Source of the DNA: JAJPJG01 sp034667645
GTDB lineage: Bacteria > Verrucomicrobiota > Verrucomicrobiia > Chthoniobacterales > Chthoniobacteraceae
Assembly (NCBI GenBank): GCA_034667645.1
Contig: JAXDQV010000297.1
Span: 1 to 20,950, forward strand
DNA length: 20,950 nucleotides
Reading direction: 5' to 3'
Each line of letters opens with the position of its first letter. Position 1 is the first letter of the stretch. A program made the translations under genes and the position numbers. A model generated the notes under the pieces. The model did no database searches, was not told the origin of the DNA, and saw only the letters and a list, made by a program, of their open reading frames with translations. Shown here in pieces: positions 9,091 to 15,687 of the stretch.

Positions 9091-9957
9091 CTAAGCAATG
9101 TCGGCCACCGTTCGCTCCGTCTTTTGGTAAAACATGATTCCCGACAGGAAGATGGCAGCGGTCAACGCGACAGATCCGACAACATACATTGGATTTACCG
9201 TGCCTTGGCCAAAGATACAGATGCGAAACGATTCGATGATCGTCGACATAGGGTTGAGCCAGACTAGCCAAAGCCATTTACCGGGAATCTTGGAGACCGG
9301 GTAAATGATTGGGGTCGCATACATCCAGAGCTGCATGATGAATTGGTTGAGTTGGAGCAAGTCGCGGTATTTTGCGGTGGCGGCGGACATCCAGAGGGTA
9401 ACTCCAAGACTGAGCGCTCCAATTTGCAGAACGAGCAGTGGCAGAAAGACGATCCGCCATCCCGGTGCAAGACCCGCAGCTTCCGGTGTGCACAACTTGT
9501 AGTAGAGGTAAAACCCCGCGAAAGTGACGGCCTGCAACGCAAAGGCGCACAAGGTGGCGATGGCAACGGATAACGGAACTGTAAGCCGAGGGAAGTAGAC
9601 TTTGCTAAAAAGCGCGGAGTGAGACTGAAAGGTTGCTGCTCCGGTGGTAACGACTTGTGAGAAGTAATTCCAGCCGAGCAACCCGCAGAGGTAAAACAAC
9701 ACCGGCGGGATCCCATCCGTCGAAATGTGAGCCACTTTTCCGAAGACCACGGTGAAAACGATTGTCGTCAGCAGTGGATTGATGACGAACCAGGCAGGAC
9801 CGAGCACTGTCTGCTTGTATTTGGAAAGAAACTCACGACGCACCAAAAGCAGCAGTAGATCGCGATAAGCCCAAAGCGCGCGCCAGTCGATCCGCATCCA
9901 ACCGCGGTTCGGCTCGATAACGATCTCGAAGTTTTCTTGCAGGGTCGACTGGCTCAT
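9091..9957 (-). CDS. wzm: ABC-2 type polysaccharide export permease (Wzm)
   Basis: A 288-residue membrane protein of normal length for Wzm/TagG permeases. The N-terminal amphipathic stretch (WRALWAYRDLLLLLVRREF, then LSKYKQTVLGPAWFVINPLL) is the hallmark of the polysaccharide ABC-2 permease family, and about six membrane segments follow. It forms the inner-membrane channel with the Wzt ATPase encoded next and would move lipid-linked glycan to the periplasm. The start is ATG 9957, which overlaps the stop of the upstream PPTase gene as ATGA. An alternative start at 9972 adds five residues. The direct coupling to a PPTase gene is unusual. Confidence 0.95.
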   Translation of the reverse strand: MSQSTLQENFEIVIEPNRGWMRIDWRALWAYRDLLLLLVRREFLSKYKQTVLGPAWFVINPLLTTIVFTVVFGKVAHISTDGIPPVLFYLCGLLGWNYFSQVVTTGAATFQSHSALFSKVYFPRLTVPLSVAIATLCAFALQAVTFAGFYLYYKLCTPEAAGLAPGWRIVFLPLLVLQIGALSLGVTLWMSAATAKYRDLLQLNQFIMQLWMYATPIIYPVSKIPGKWLWLVWLNPMSTIIESFRICIFGQGTVNPMYVVGSVALTAAIFLSGIMFYQKTERTVADIA

Positions 9958-10619
9958 ATGTGGTAGTGCCAATCGAGAAGGTCAACGGTCCAGACGCCTT
10001 CGGCGGCGATGGAGGCTGCATATCCAGGGGAAACGGTTATTGGCCGAACAATCCAATCGGGCTTAGTCGACGCCAATCCTCCCGTGATTCCTACACCGAG
10101 TGCTTTTGCCAGGGCTTCCTTGGAAACCCATGCTTCAAAAAAGCGGCGCGTCCTGTTTTCGGTCGCGAGAGACAAGAGCTCGTCTATCTCATCCAGCGCG
10201 AAATGAGCTCTCGCCAAGTCGATGACATCCAGGTCGTTGCGCACCTGCTCCAGATCAATCCCAACTGCTTGCGAGCCAACAGCCAAAAGCATTTCGGAAC
10301 CTGAATGACTTAGGTTGAAATGCAATGGAAAACCGGGGATGTATGGCTTTCCGGCATCGTTGTAGCGAAACGATAGCACTTGCGGAGCATCGCCGAGATA
10401 TTTCGAGAGAATTAAGCGGAGAGTTCCGCGCGCTGCCACGAAGCGGTCCTGGTGTTCGGGGAAGCGAAACCGGTCGGCACGCGCGGTTTCGTCGGGGGAT
10501 AGAAGGTCACGCAGCGACCCAAACGGCGCAGAACTCAAGTCAACTCGCCACACATGAAAATGACCACGACTTACACTGGGGCTTTGCTTCGGAAAGCGAA
10601 TAGGCATGTATGAAGTCAT
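9954..10619 (-). CDS. Sfp-type 4'-phosphopantetheinyl transferase, intact active site
   Basis: A 221-residue protein, the usual length for Sfp/Gsp PPTases. These transfer the 4'-phosphopantetheine arm of coenzyme A to a serine of an acyl or peptidyl carrier protein. Visible motifs: FNLSHS (about 101-106, CoA-contacting His), GIDLE (about 120-124, magnesium ligands) and WVSKEALAKALG (about 164-175, catalytic Glu and Lys). All residues required in Sfp appear present. Starts are ambiguous: ATG 10619 is used, with GTG 10649 and ATG 10607 as alternatives, none with a good ribosome binding site. Its stop overlaps wzm as ATGA, and it follows the deacetylase gene. No carrier protein, synthetase or polyketide gene is seen in the window, so its substrate must lie elsewhere. 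Confidence 0.93.
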   Translation of the reverse strand: MTSYMPIRFPKQSPSVSRGHFHVWRVDLSSAPFGSLRDLLSPDETARADRFRFPEHQDRFVAARGTLRLILSKYLGDAPQVLSFRYNDAGKPYIPGFPLHFNLSHSGSEMLLAVGSQAVGIDLEQVRNDLDVIDLARAHFALDEIDELLSLATENRTRRFFEAWVSKEALAKALGVGITGGLASTKPDWIVRPITVSPGYAASIAAEGVWTVDLLDWHYHI

Positions 10620-10706
10620 TTCTGGAATTTGCGCGCTAATCGACCACACAGATCTAGCGCAACTGTCATGCCATTCCCAATGTAAAGGCTATCCGCTTCC
10701 GTTGCA

Positions 10707-11737
10707 TCAGTCGCGTTGCCATTGGGTCAGGTGGCGGTCGAACTCTTCGCCGTTCCAATCACGGACAAACACACGCGGAATCTCGAGCGGATCGTCAGCT
10801 CGTCGGAGATATCTTTCTTCAGTAGTCACGGCAGATTCGAAGCCCGCACTGCGCGCCGCCGCCACCGTTTCAGCAGTGTAGTTTCCGTATGGAAAAGCGA
10901 GCGACCGAACCGGCCGACCCAGCCACGTTTCCAGAGTCGTCTTGCTTGTCACGAGTTCCTGAGTCTGTGCTTCAAAGTCCGCGTCGCCCAGTCGGCGGTG
11001 ACTCACCGTGTGAGCGCCGATCTCGATTCCGTCCGTTGAGGCAAGCTGGCGGAGTTCAGCCTCTGAAACACAACGTCGATCATCCGGTCGGCGACGAGCG
11101 GGCTCCCATTGAGATCGCAACTCAGCCAGCGCGGCGTCTTGCGCAGAGCGTGGAAGCGGCTGAAAAAGCGCGCAGAGCTCCCGATAGAGCGCGTGGCGCG
11201 GAGTCGGAGAGTCGGACTGGAAAACGTCCCAATGTTTGTGCCGATAAAAGTCGCTCTCCTCGTAAACCGCGGTTGCACCGAGGTTCCAGGCTTTTAAGAC
11301 ACCTTGGAAATTAAGTCGCAGGGTCTCAGGCAGACGACCCGGAAAAAGCACCCTCGTTTCCAGCGAGTCCCACCAGAACTCCTGCTCCGTGCCGACAAAT
11401 CCGCTCGGGATATAAACCGTGGCTGAAATCCCGGCGGTTTCGAGCAGCGGCGTCGCGTTGCGGAGATTGTCCACGTAGCCATCGTCAAACGTCACCGCAA
11501 CCGCGCGGGCCGGCTGGCGTCCGTGGCGCATCTTTTCTGCCATGAGCCAAGCGGCAAAACGTTGGCGCGCGCGCGAAGCACAGCGAGGTGCTCGCGAAAA
11601 TGGGAGGGTGATACACTGAGGAGTTGCGCGTCTGACTCAGGTTCCGCAATGCGATGATAGACAAGCACGACCGGCGGAGGAAAAACGCGACGGTGCCATT
11701 TTCCGAGAAACTTCCGGGCGCGACTGCGAATGCTCAC
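10707..11737 (-). pseudogene. Polysaccharide deacetylase (NodB/CE4), split by a frameshift near 11543
   Basis: Two minus-strand frames together give one deacetylase. The first (from ATG 11737) encodes PPPVVLVYHRIAEPESDAQLL and SPSHFREHLAVLRARANVLPLGS, the standard N-terminus of the family. The second (to stop 10707) encodes ARAVAVTFDDGYVDNL (motif 1, catalytic Asp and metal Asp), GAHTVSHRRLG (motif 2, metal His pair) and SLAFPYGNY (motif 3). The frames differ by one base: adding one base near 11543 would read LPLGS-MAEKMRHGRQ and restore about 343 residues. Either the gene is newly broken, a programmed shift is used, or the read has an error; all catalytic motifs are otherwise intact. Its role would be de-N-acetylation or deacetylation of the polysaccharide in the periplasm or at the cell surface. 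It lies between the two PPTase genes. Confidence 0.85.
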
Positions 11738-11778
11738 GCGCGCAGAATCAGGGGTCCGACCTCAGCGCGCGAGCGGTT

Positions 11779-12453
11779 TTAACGCCAGTTCCAGAAGATC
11801 GGACGCGCTTCTGCGTCCGTCACCGCAACGGCGGCGGCGAAGCCGTCGGCTGGGCAAAAGCGATGGAGGAAGGGGGTGCTACCGACCCGCGAATCGGCTT
11901 GGGCAAACGCTTCGCAGCCGGTCCACGAGTCAAAAAACCTCGACGCTTTCAAAGCCGGCGCGTGCGCGATGCGAATGTTCCATTCGTCTTCGGGTTCGAA
12001 AAAGTGGGCCGCCATTTCATCGAAGGGCAGATCGTTCCGCACCTGCTCGACTTCCACGCCGACGTCGCCGCTCGGCGCGACCACGATCAGGGCCATGTTT
12101 TCGGCACGGCTTGCATTAAATTGCAACGTGCTCAAGGAGAGTGTCCGGCGGCCCCGCGCATCGCGATGGAAACCCAATTCGTCCGGCATGACGCCCACAT
12201 ACCTCGAAAGGACATCGCGCAGCATGGCGGCCATGGCGAGTTCGCGATCGCGTTCCGCTGGGTTCACGCAGCGCTCGGCGCCCACGATTTCACTGGCCGA
12301 CAAAATGCCGCCTGCGAGTGCCAGCAGATGAGAATCATCAAGGCTGGCGCGCCAGACATGAATCTCACGGGGTTCAAGGCGCAGCGCTTCCGGAGCGGGA
12401 CGCCAGCAGGGCATCGACTCAGCGGAGGTAAAAACTTCAGGCAGATATGGCAT
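11779..12453 (-). CDS. Degenerate Sfp-type PPTase paralogue
   Basis: A 224-residue protein clearly related to the intact PPTase two genes downstream: both have an IHVWRASL/FHVWRVDL opening and an identical EQVRNDL stretch after the metal motif. Active-site positions have changed. FNLSHS is FNASRA (about 112-117, CoA-contacting His lost). GIDLE is GVEVE (132-136, Asp to Glu). WVSKEALAK is WTGCEAFAQ (177-185), with the catalytic Glu kept but both lysines replaced. It is therefore unlikely to transfer phosphopantetheine normally. It could be a regulatory or structural partner of the intact enzyme, or a decaying copy. The frame is full length with no internal stop. It is the first gene of the minus-strand operon, starting at ATG 12453, divergent from the acetyltransferase gene. 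Confidence 0.82.
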   Translation of the reverse strand: MPYLPEVFTSAESMPCWRPAPEALRLEPREIHVWRASLDDSHLLALAGGILSASEIVGAERCVNPAERDRELAMAAMLRDVLSRYVGVMPDELGFHRDARGRRTLSLSTLQFNASRAENMALIVVAPSGDVGVEVEQVRNDLPFDEMAAHFFEPEDEWNIRIAHAPALKASRFFDSWTGCEAFAQADSRVGSTPFLHRFCPADGFAAAVAVTDAEARPIFWNWR

Positions 12454-12555
12454 TTAAAATGGTTTCTTCGGGCGGATTATGGCGTTGCCCTTTTGTCGTT
12501 GCGGTTTAAAAGCAAGGGCTATGCCATTGACCGTTGCGGAACCCTCGTGTGGCCG
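12454..12555. promoter_or_regulatory. Divergent intergenic region between the two sugar transcription units
   Basis: These 102 bases separate the start of the ten-gene minus-strand operon from the start of the plus-strand acetyltransferase gene, so promoters for both units are expected here. The stretch is more A+T rich than its surroundings, with TTTAAA and CATAAT-like elements on the minus strand. I could not place a convincing -35/-10 pair with correct spacing for either direction. The promoter role is inferred from gene orientation only. Confidence 0.45.
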
Positions 12556-13092
12556 ATGGATTTAGCGCAGTATTCGGTGCGGGATTTTGATCGAGGAGTG
12601 TCGCGGCTGAAGGACGCGCTCTGGTGCCTCTCGCGCTGTTGTTTCTTTCAAACCCCCTGGCCGTGGCCTTCGACTTTGCGCGTTTGGCTGCTCCGCCTTT
12701 TTGGGGCTCGCGTCGGCCGGGGCGTCGTGATCCGGGCCGGGGTGAATATCTCGTTTCCGTGGCGACTGAACATCGGCGATCACGTCTGGATTGGCGAAGG
12801 CGTCTCGATTTTGAGCCTGGCGCTGGTGACGATCGAATCGAATGTATGCGTGTCGCAGCGGGCGTTTCTCTGCACGGGGACGCACAACTATCGGCTGGCT
12901 ACTTTCGATTTGCAGACGAAACCAATCACGTTGCGCTCGGGATCATGGGTGGCTGCGCAGGCGTTCATCGCACCGGGCGTGGAGATCGGAAGCGGGAGTG
13001 TGGTCGCCGCCGGCAGTGTCGTGACGGAAAACGTTGCGCCCGGGATGCTGGTGCGGGGCAATCCAGCCGCAGTCGTGAGAAACATCGCCTGA
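12556..13092 (+). CDS. WcaF-type hexapeptide-repeat acetyltransferase
   Basis: A 178-residue left-handed beta-helix acyltransferase similar to WcaF of the colanic acid pathway. The N-terminus FDRGVSRLKDALW, then FFQTPWPWPSTLRVWLLRLFG, is typical of the WcaF group. Hexapeptide turns follow: GRGVVIRAG, LNIGDHVWIGEGVSI, IESNVCVSQRAFLCTGTHNY (with the catalytic His), GSWVAAQAFIAPGVEIGSGSV, and the end GMLVRGNPAAVVRNI. It would transfer acetyl from acetyl-CoA to a sugar hydroxyl of the repeat unit. ATG 12556 is used because upstream in-frame sequence is antisense to the PPTase paralogue and shows no family features. Its stop is four bases before the next GT4 gene, so the two are co-transcribed. 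Confidence 0.92.
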   Translation: MDLAQYSVRDFDRGVSRLKDALWCLSRCCFFQTPWPWPSTLRVWLLRLFGARVGRGVVIRAGVNISFPWRLNIGDHVWIGEGVSILSLALVTIESNVCVSQRAFLCTGTHNYRLATFDLQTKPITLRSGSWVAAQAFIAPGVEIGSGSVVAAGSVVTENVAPGMLVRGNPAAVVRNIA

Positions 13093-13096
13093 CAGC

Positions 13097-14185
13097 GTGC
13101 GGTTTCTTTTCCTCAACCAGTATTTTCCGCCGGACCCGGCGCCGACCGGCCGGCTGCTGGCGGAGCTGGCCGATTTTCTCAAAGCGAACGGGCACGAAAT
13201 CGCATTTGTTTCTTCGCGTCAAAATTACCGGGGCGCGGCGAAGTCGGGCCGTCGGGCCCTGCGGGAATTAGCTGCGCTCGCCTCGATTTTATGGCGGGGA
13301 ATTTTGACTCCAGTGCGGCCCGACGTGGTTGTTTCTGCGAGTTCGCCTCCGCTGCTGCTGCTGGCCGCAACGCTTGTCGCCATGCGCCATCGGGCGAAAT
13401 CAGCCCACTGGCTTTTCGACATGTATCCGGAGTTGGCGGAGGCGCTGGGCGAGATCCAGCGTGGCTGGTTTTTGCGCTCCATCGAACTCCTCATGGGTTG
13501 GTCCTACCGCCGGGTCGACGCGTTGGTCGGGCTCGATGACGACATGCTGATGCGTCTCGCGCGATACGACGTCAGCGGCGAAACCATCGCCCCCTGGGTC
13601 ATCGGATCGCCGGAACAGAAAGCGAAGGCGAGGTCCGATGCTACGTCCAAACCCGCACTTTCGACTTTGCTCTACTCCGGCAATCTCGGGCGGGCGCACG
13701 AATGGGAAACGCTGCTGCAGACTCAGCTCCTGCTCGAGCGACGGGACGCGCCATGGCGGCTTGTTTTTCAAGGTGGCGGTCCGGCGTGGCCGTCGGCGCA
13801 ACGGCGCGCGGAAGCGCTCGGGCTGCGGAACTGCACATGGAAATCCTATGCCCCCGAAGAAAAGCTCCACGATTCACTTCTCGAAGCAGACGTCCTCGCG
13901 GTGACCCAGCGTCCTGAAACCCGCGGACTGCTCTGGCCGAGCAAGCTGGCATTCGTTCGCACGATTCCGCGTCGGATCCTTTGGATCGGGCCGACGGACG
14001 GAGCGGTCGCCCGTGAGTTGCGGTCAGTCCCGCAGGCGGGCGTCTTCGCCCCCGGTTCTTCGACAGAGATCGCGGAGTGGCTTCAGCAACCGATCGCAGT
14101 GACACCGATCGTGACCGATCCCTTGGTGGAGCGTGCGAGAGCTTTGAAGAAATGGCTCGCGCTGCTGGACGGGTTGGGCGATTGA
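13097..14185 (+). CDS. GT4-like glycosyltransferase (WcaI-like)
   Basis: A 362-residue GT-B-fold protein starting with GTG at 13097. The N-terminus (FLFLNQYFPPDPAPTGRLLAELADFL) and the SASSPPLLLLAATLVA and WLFDMYPELAEALG segments match the WcaI-like GT4 subgroup that often sits beside WcaF-type acetyltransferases. The second half has STLLYSGNLGRAHEWETLL and FQGGGPAW. The usual EX7E signature is not clear; the equivalent region reads RGLLWPSKLAFVRTIPRRIL, a pattern seen in this subgroup, where a PSK motif replaces it. It would add one sugar to the lipid-linked unit. It follows the acetyltransferase by four bases. Confidence 0.88.
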   Translation: MRFLFLNQYFPPDPAPTGRLLAELADFLKANGHEIAFVSSRQNYRGAAKSGRRALRELAALASILWRGILTPVRPDVVVSASSPPLLLLAATLVAMRHRAKSAHWLFDMYPELAEALGEIQRGWFLRSIELLMGWSYRRVDALVGLDDDMLMRLARYDVSGETIAPWVIGSPEQKAKARSDATSKPALSTLLYSGNLGRAHEWETLLQTQLLLERRDAPWRLVFQGGGPAWPSAQRRAEALGLRNCTWKSYAPEEKLHDSLLEADVLAVTQRPETRGLLWPSKLAFVRTIPRRILWIGPTDGAVARELRSVPQAGVFAPGSSTEIAEWLQQPIAVTPIVTDPLVERARALKKWLALLDGLGD

Positions 14186-14227
14186 GAGGGAGAACAACCC
14201 CGAGTCAAATCTGACACACGAGCTAAG

Positions 14228-14326
14228 ATGGCACTTCTTCTGCTAACTGTAGCGAGTATGGGAATTTTAGTCGCACGCTTTTCACAGCACGACTTCTCGT
14301 TTTCGGAAATTCGCAAGAGCTCATGA
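14228..14326 (+). CDS. Possible 32-residue leader or small membrane peptide
   Basis: This small frame encodes MALLLLTVASMGILVA followed by a polar tail, RFSQHDFSFSEIRKSS. The first half is hydrophobic enough for a membrane segment. Its TGA overlaps the ATG of the WecA-like gene as ATGA, the same junction used between other genes here. That placement favours real, translationally coupled expression, but the frame is short, has only a weak GAG upstream, and its second half overlaps a DNA motif repeated at 20737-20765. It may therefore be fortuitous. No known family is recognised. Confidence 0.3.
   Translation: MALLLLTVASMGILVARFSQHDFSFSEIRKSS
14276..14310 (+). repeat. Intergenic motif, copy 1 of 2
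   Basis: CGCTTTT, CA, CAGCACGACTTCT (14285-14297), a four-base spacer, and TTCGGAAAT (14302-14310), ending 12 bases before the WecA-like ATG. The 13-base and 9-base blocks recur exactly and in the same order at 20744-20765, just at the start of the NUDIX gene. The function is not known. Confidence 0.6.
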
Positions 14327-15687
14327 TTATTGCGTGCTTCCTTTTCCTTCTCGGGTTCCTGATTTCGCTGCTGACGACCCCTTGGGTGATCCGGCTCGCG
14401 CAGCGCAGTTCCATCGGGATCGACGAAGCGAACGAATCCCGGAAAAGGCACAACGGGGCCATTCCGCGTTTGGGGGGAATGCCGATCATCCTGGCGCTGT
14501 CCGTTGGCCTCGTCGGCATTTTGACTGCCCAGTTCAAATCCACCGGCGACTGGCTGGCGATCATGATGGGGGCGCTTTCAATGTGCGCACTCGGACTCTG
14601 GGACGATTTCAAGCCGCTCGGCGCCCGTAAAAAACTGGTCGCGCAAGTGGCAATCGCGGCGCTGGTTTACGCGCTCGGGCTTCGGATCGAATTCATCACG
14701 TATCCAGGGGGCGCATGGAGCGTGGAACTGGGCTGGCTCGGGTTGCCGCTAACGATGTTCTGGCTCATCGCCGTCCCCAATATCATCAATTTGATCGACG
14801 GCTTCGACGGACTTGCCGGCGGTCTCGGCATGTTCATGGCGGTCACGCTAGGAGTGGTTGGTTTAATGGCGGAGCAACTTCCGGTGGCGTGGTTTGCCTT
14901 CACCCTCGCCGGCTCGCTGCTGGGTTTCCTTGTCTTCAATTTTCCACCAGCGCGAATTTTTCTCGGGGACGGCGGGGCGTATCTGATTGGTTTTTGCATC
15001 GCGGCCCTGTCGCTCACCAGCTCGCAAAAAGGCTCCATTGGCGCCGTCCTGCTCGTGACGATCGTAGCCCTCGGAGTGCCGATTCTCGACACCAGCTTTG
15101 CATTGATGCGGCGGGCGCTGCGGGGATTTCCACTCTTTGAAGGCGACGCCGAGCACGTGCATCATCGTCTGGAAGATCTCGGGTTTTCAAAACGCCGCAT
15201 CGTCCTCGCGATGTATGGAGTTTGCGTGGTGTTGAGCCTGATCGGCCTGAGCATCTTCTGGAGCCAGGGTAGGACCATTCCGATTGCGATTGGCGCCGTC
15301 TTTTTGCTCGCTGTTTTCGCCGCGCGCTATCTGCAATACGTGCATAGTTTTAGCGAAGTCAGCGGACAGGTTGGCCGGCTTTTTTCCCGCCGCCGCACCG
15401 TGCGCTACGCACTGCTGCAGGCGCAGATTCTCGATCTGGAGGTCGAGCGTTGCACGGACAGTGAAGAATTCTGGCGTGTGTTCGAACAGTCCCTGCGGCG
15501 CGTTGGCTTCCTCGAGGCGGGCGACTGGACAGACGAGGAAGCGCTGCAAATTGACGTCAAATACAACGGCAGCAAGCCTTGGACATTGCACGCGCCGCGC
15601 GAGGTCGGCACGCTTGCTGAATGGCAGCGCATCGCCGAATGTTTCCGCCCGATCTACGTCAAGGGCGTGGCGAAATGGCGGCGATAA
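14323..15687 (+). CDS. WecA/MraY-type polyprenyl-phosphate sugar-1-phosphate transferase with C-terminal extension
   Basis: A 454-residue membrane protein of the GlcNAc-1-phosphate transferase family, with about ten or eleven hydrophobic segments. Motifs: LWDDFKPLGARKK (about 91-103, Asp pair for Mg), NIINLIDGFDGLAGG (about 153-167, the catalytic NxxNxxDGxDG), FLGDGGAYLIG (about 213-223) and AEHVHHRL (about 276-283, the HxHHR-type motif that separates WecA from MraY). It would start the repeat unit by making undecaprenyl-PP-sugar. Family members usually end near residue 340-360. Here about 110 further residues form a soluble, charged domain (ILDLEVERCTDSEEFWRVFE to PIYVKGVAKWRR) of unknown role. 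The gene overlaps the downstream polymerase-esterase gene by 13 bases. Confidence 0.94.
   Translation: MIIACFLFLLGFLISLLTTPWVIRLAQRSSIGIDEANESRKRHNGAIPRLGGMPIILALSVGLVGILTAQFKSTGDWLAIMMGALSMCALGLWDDFKPLGARKKLVAQVAIAALVYALGLRIEFITYPGGAWSVELGWLGLPLTMFWLIAVPNIINLIDGFDGLAGGLGMFMAVTLGVVGLMAEQLPVAWFAFTLAGSLLGFLVFNFPPARIFLGDGGAYLIGFCIAALSLTSSQKGSIGAVLLVTIVALGVPILDTSFALMRRALRGFPLFEGDAEHVHHRLEDLGFSKRRIVLAMYGVCVVLSLIGLSIFWSQGRTIPIAIGAVFLLAVFAARYLQYVHSFSEVSGQVGRLFSRRRTVRYALLQAQILDLEVERCTDSEEFWRVFEQSLRRVGFLEAGDWTDEEALQIDVKYNGSKPWTLHAPREVGTLAEWQRIAECFRPIYVKGVAKWRR

Noticed and set aside
11863..12555. Extended N-terminus of the WcaF-type acetyltransferase frame
   Set aside because: The 231 extra codons are antisense to the PPTase paralogue and lack family similarity; the natural family start is at 12556.
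15621..15674. Earlier ATG for the ligase-esterase gene
   Set aside because: It adds 18 polar, Arg-rich residues inside the WecA-like gene; ATG 15675 puts a typical membrane-protein N-terminus at the start and gives a short 13-base overlap.
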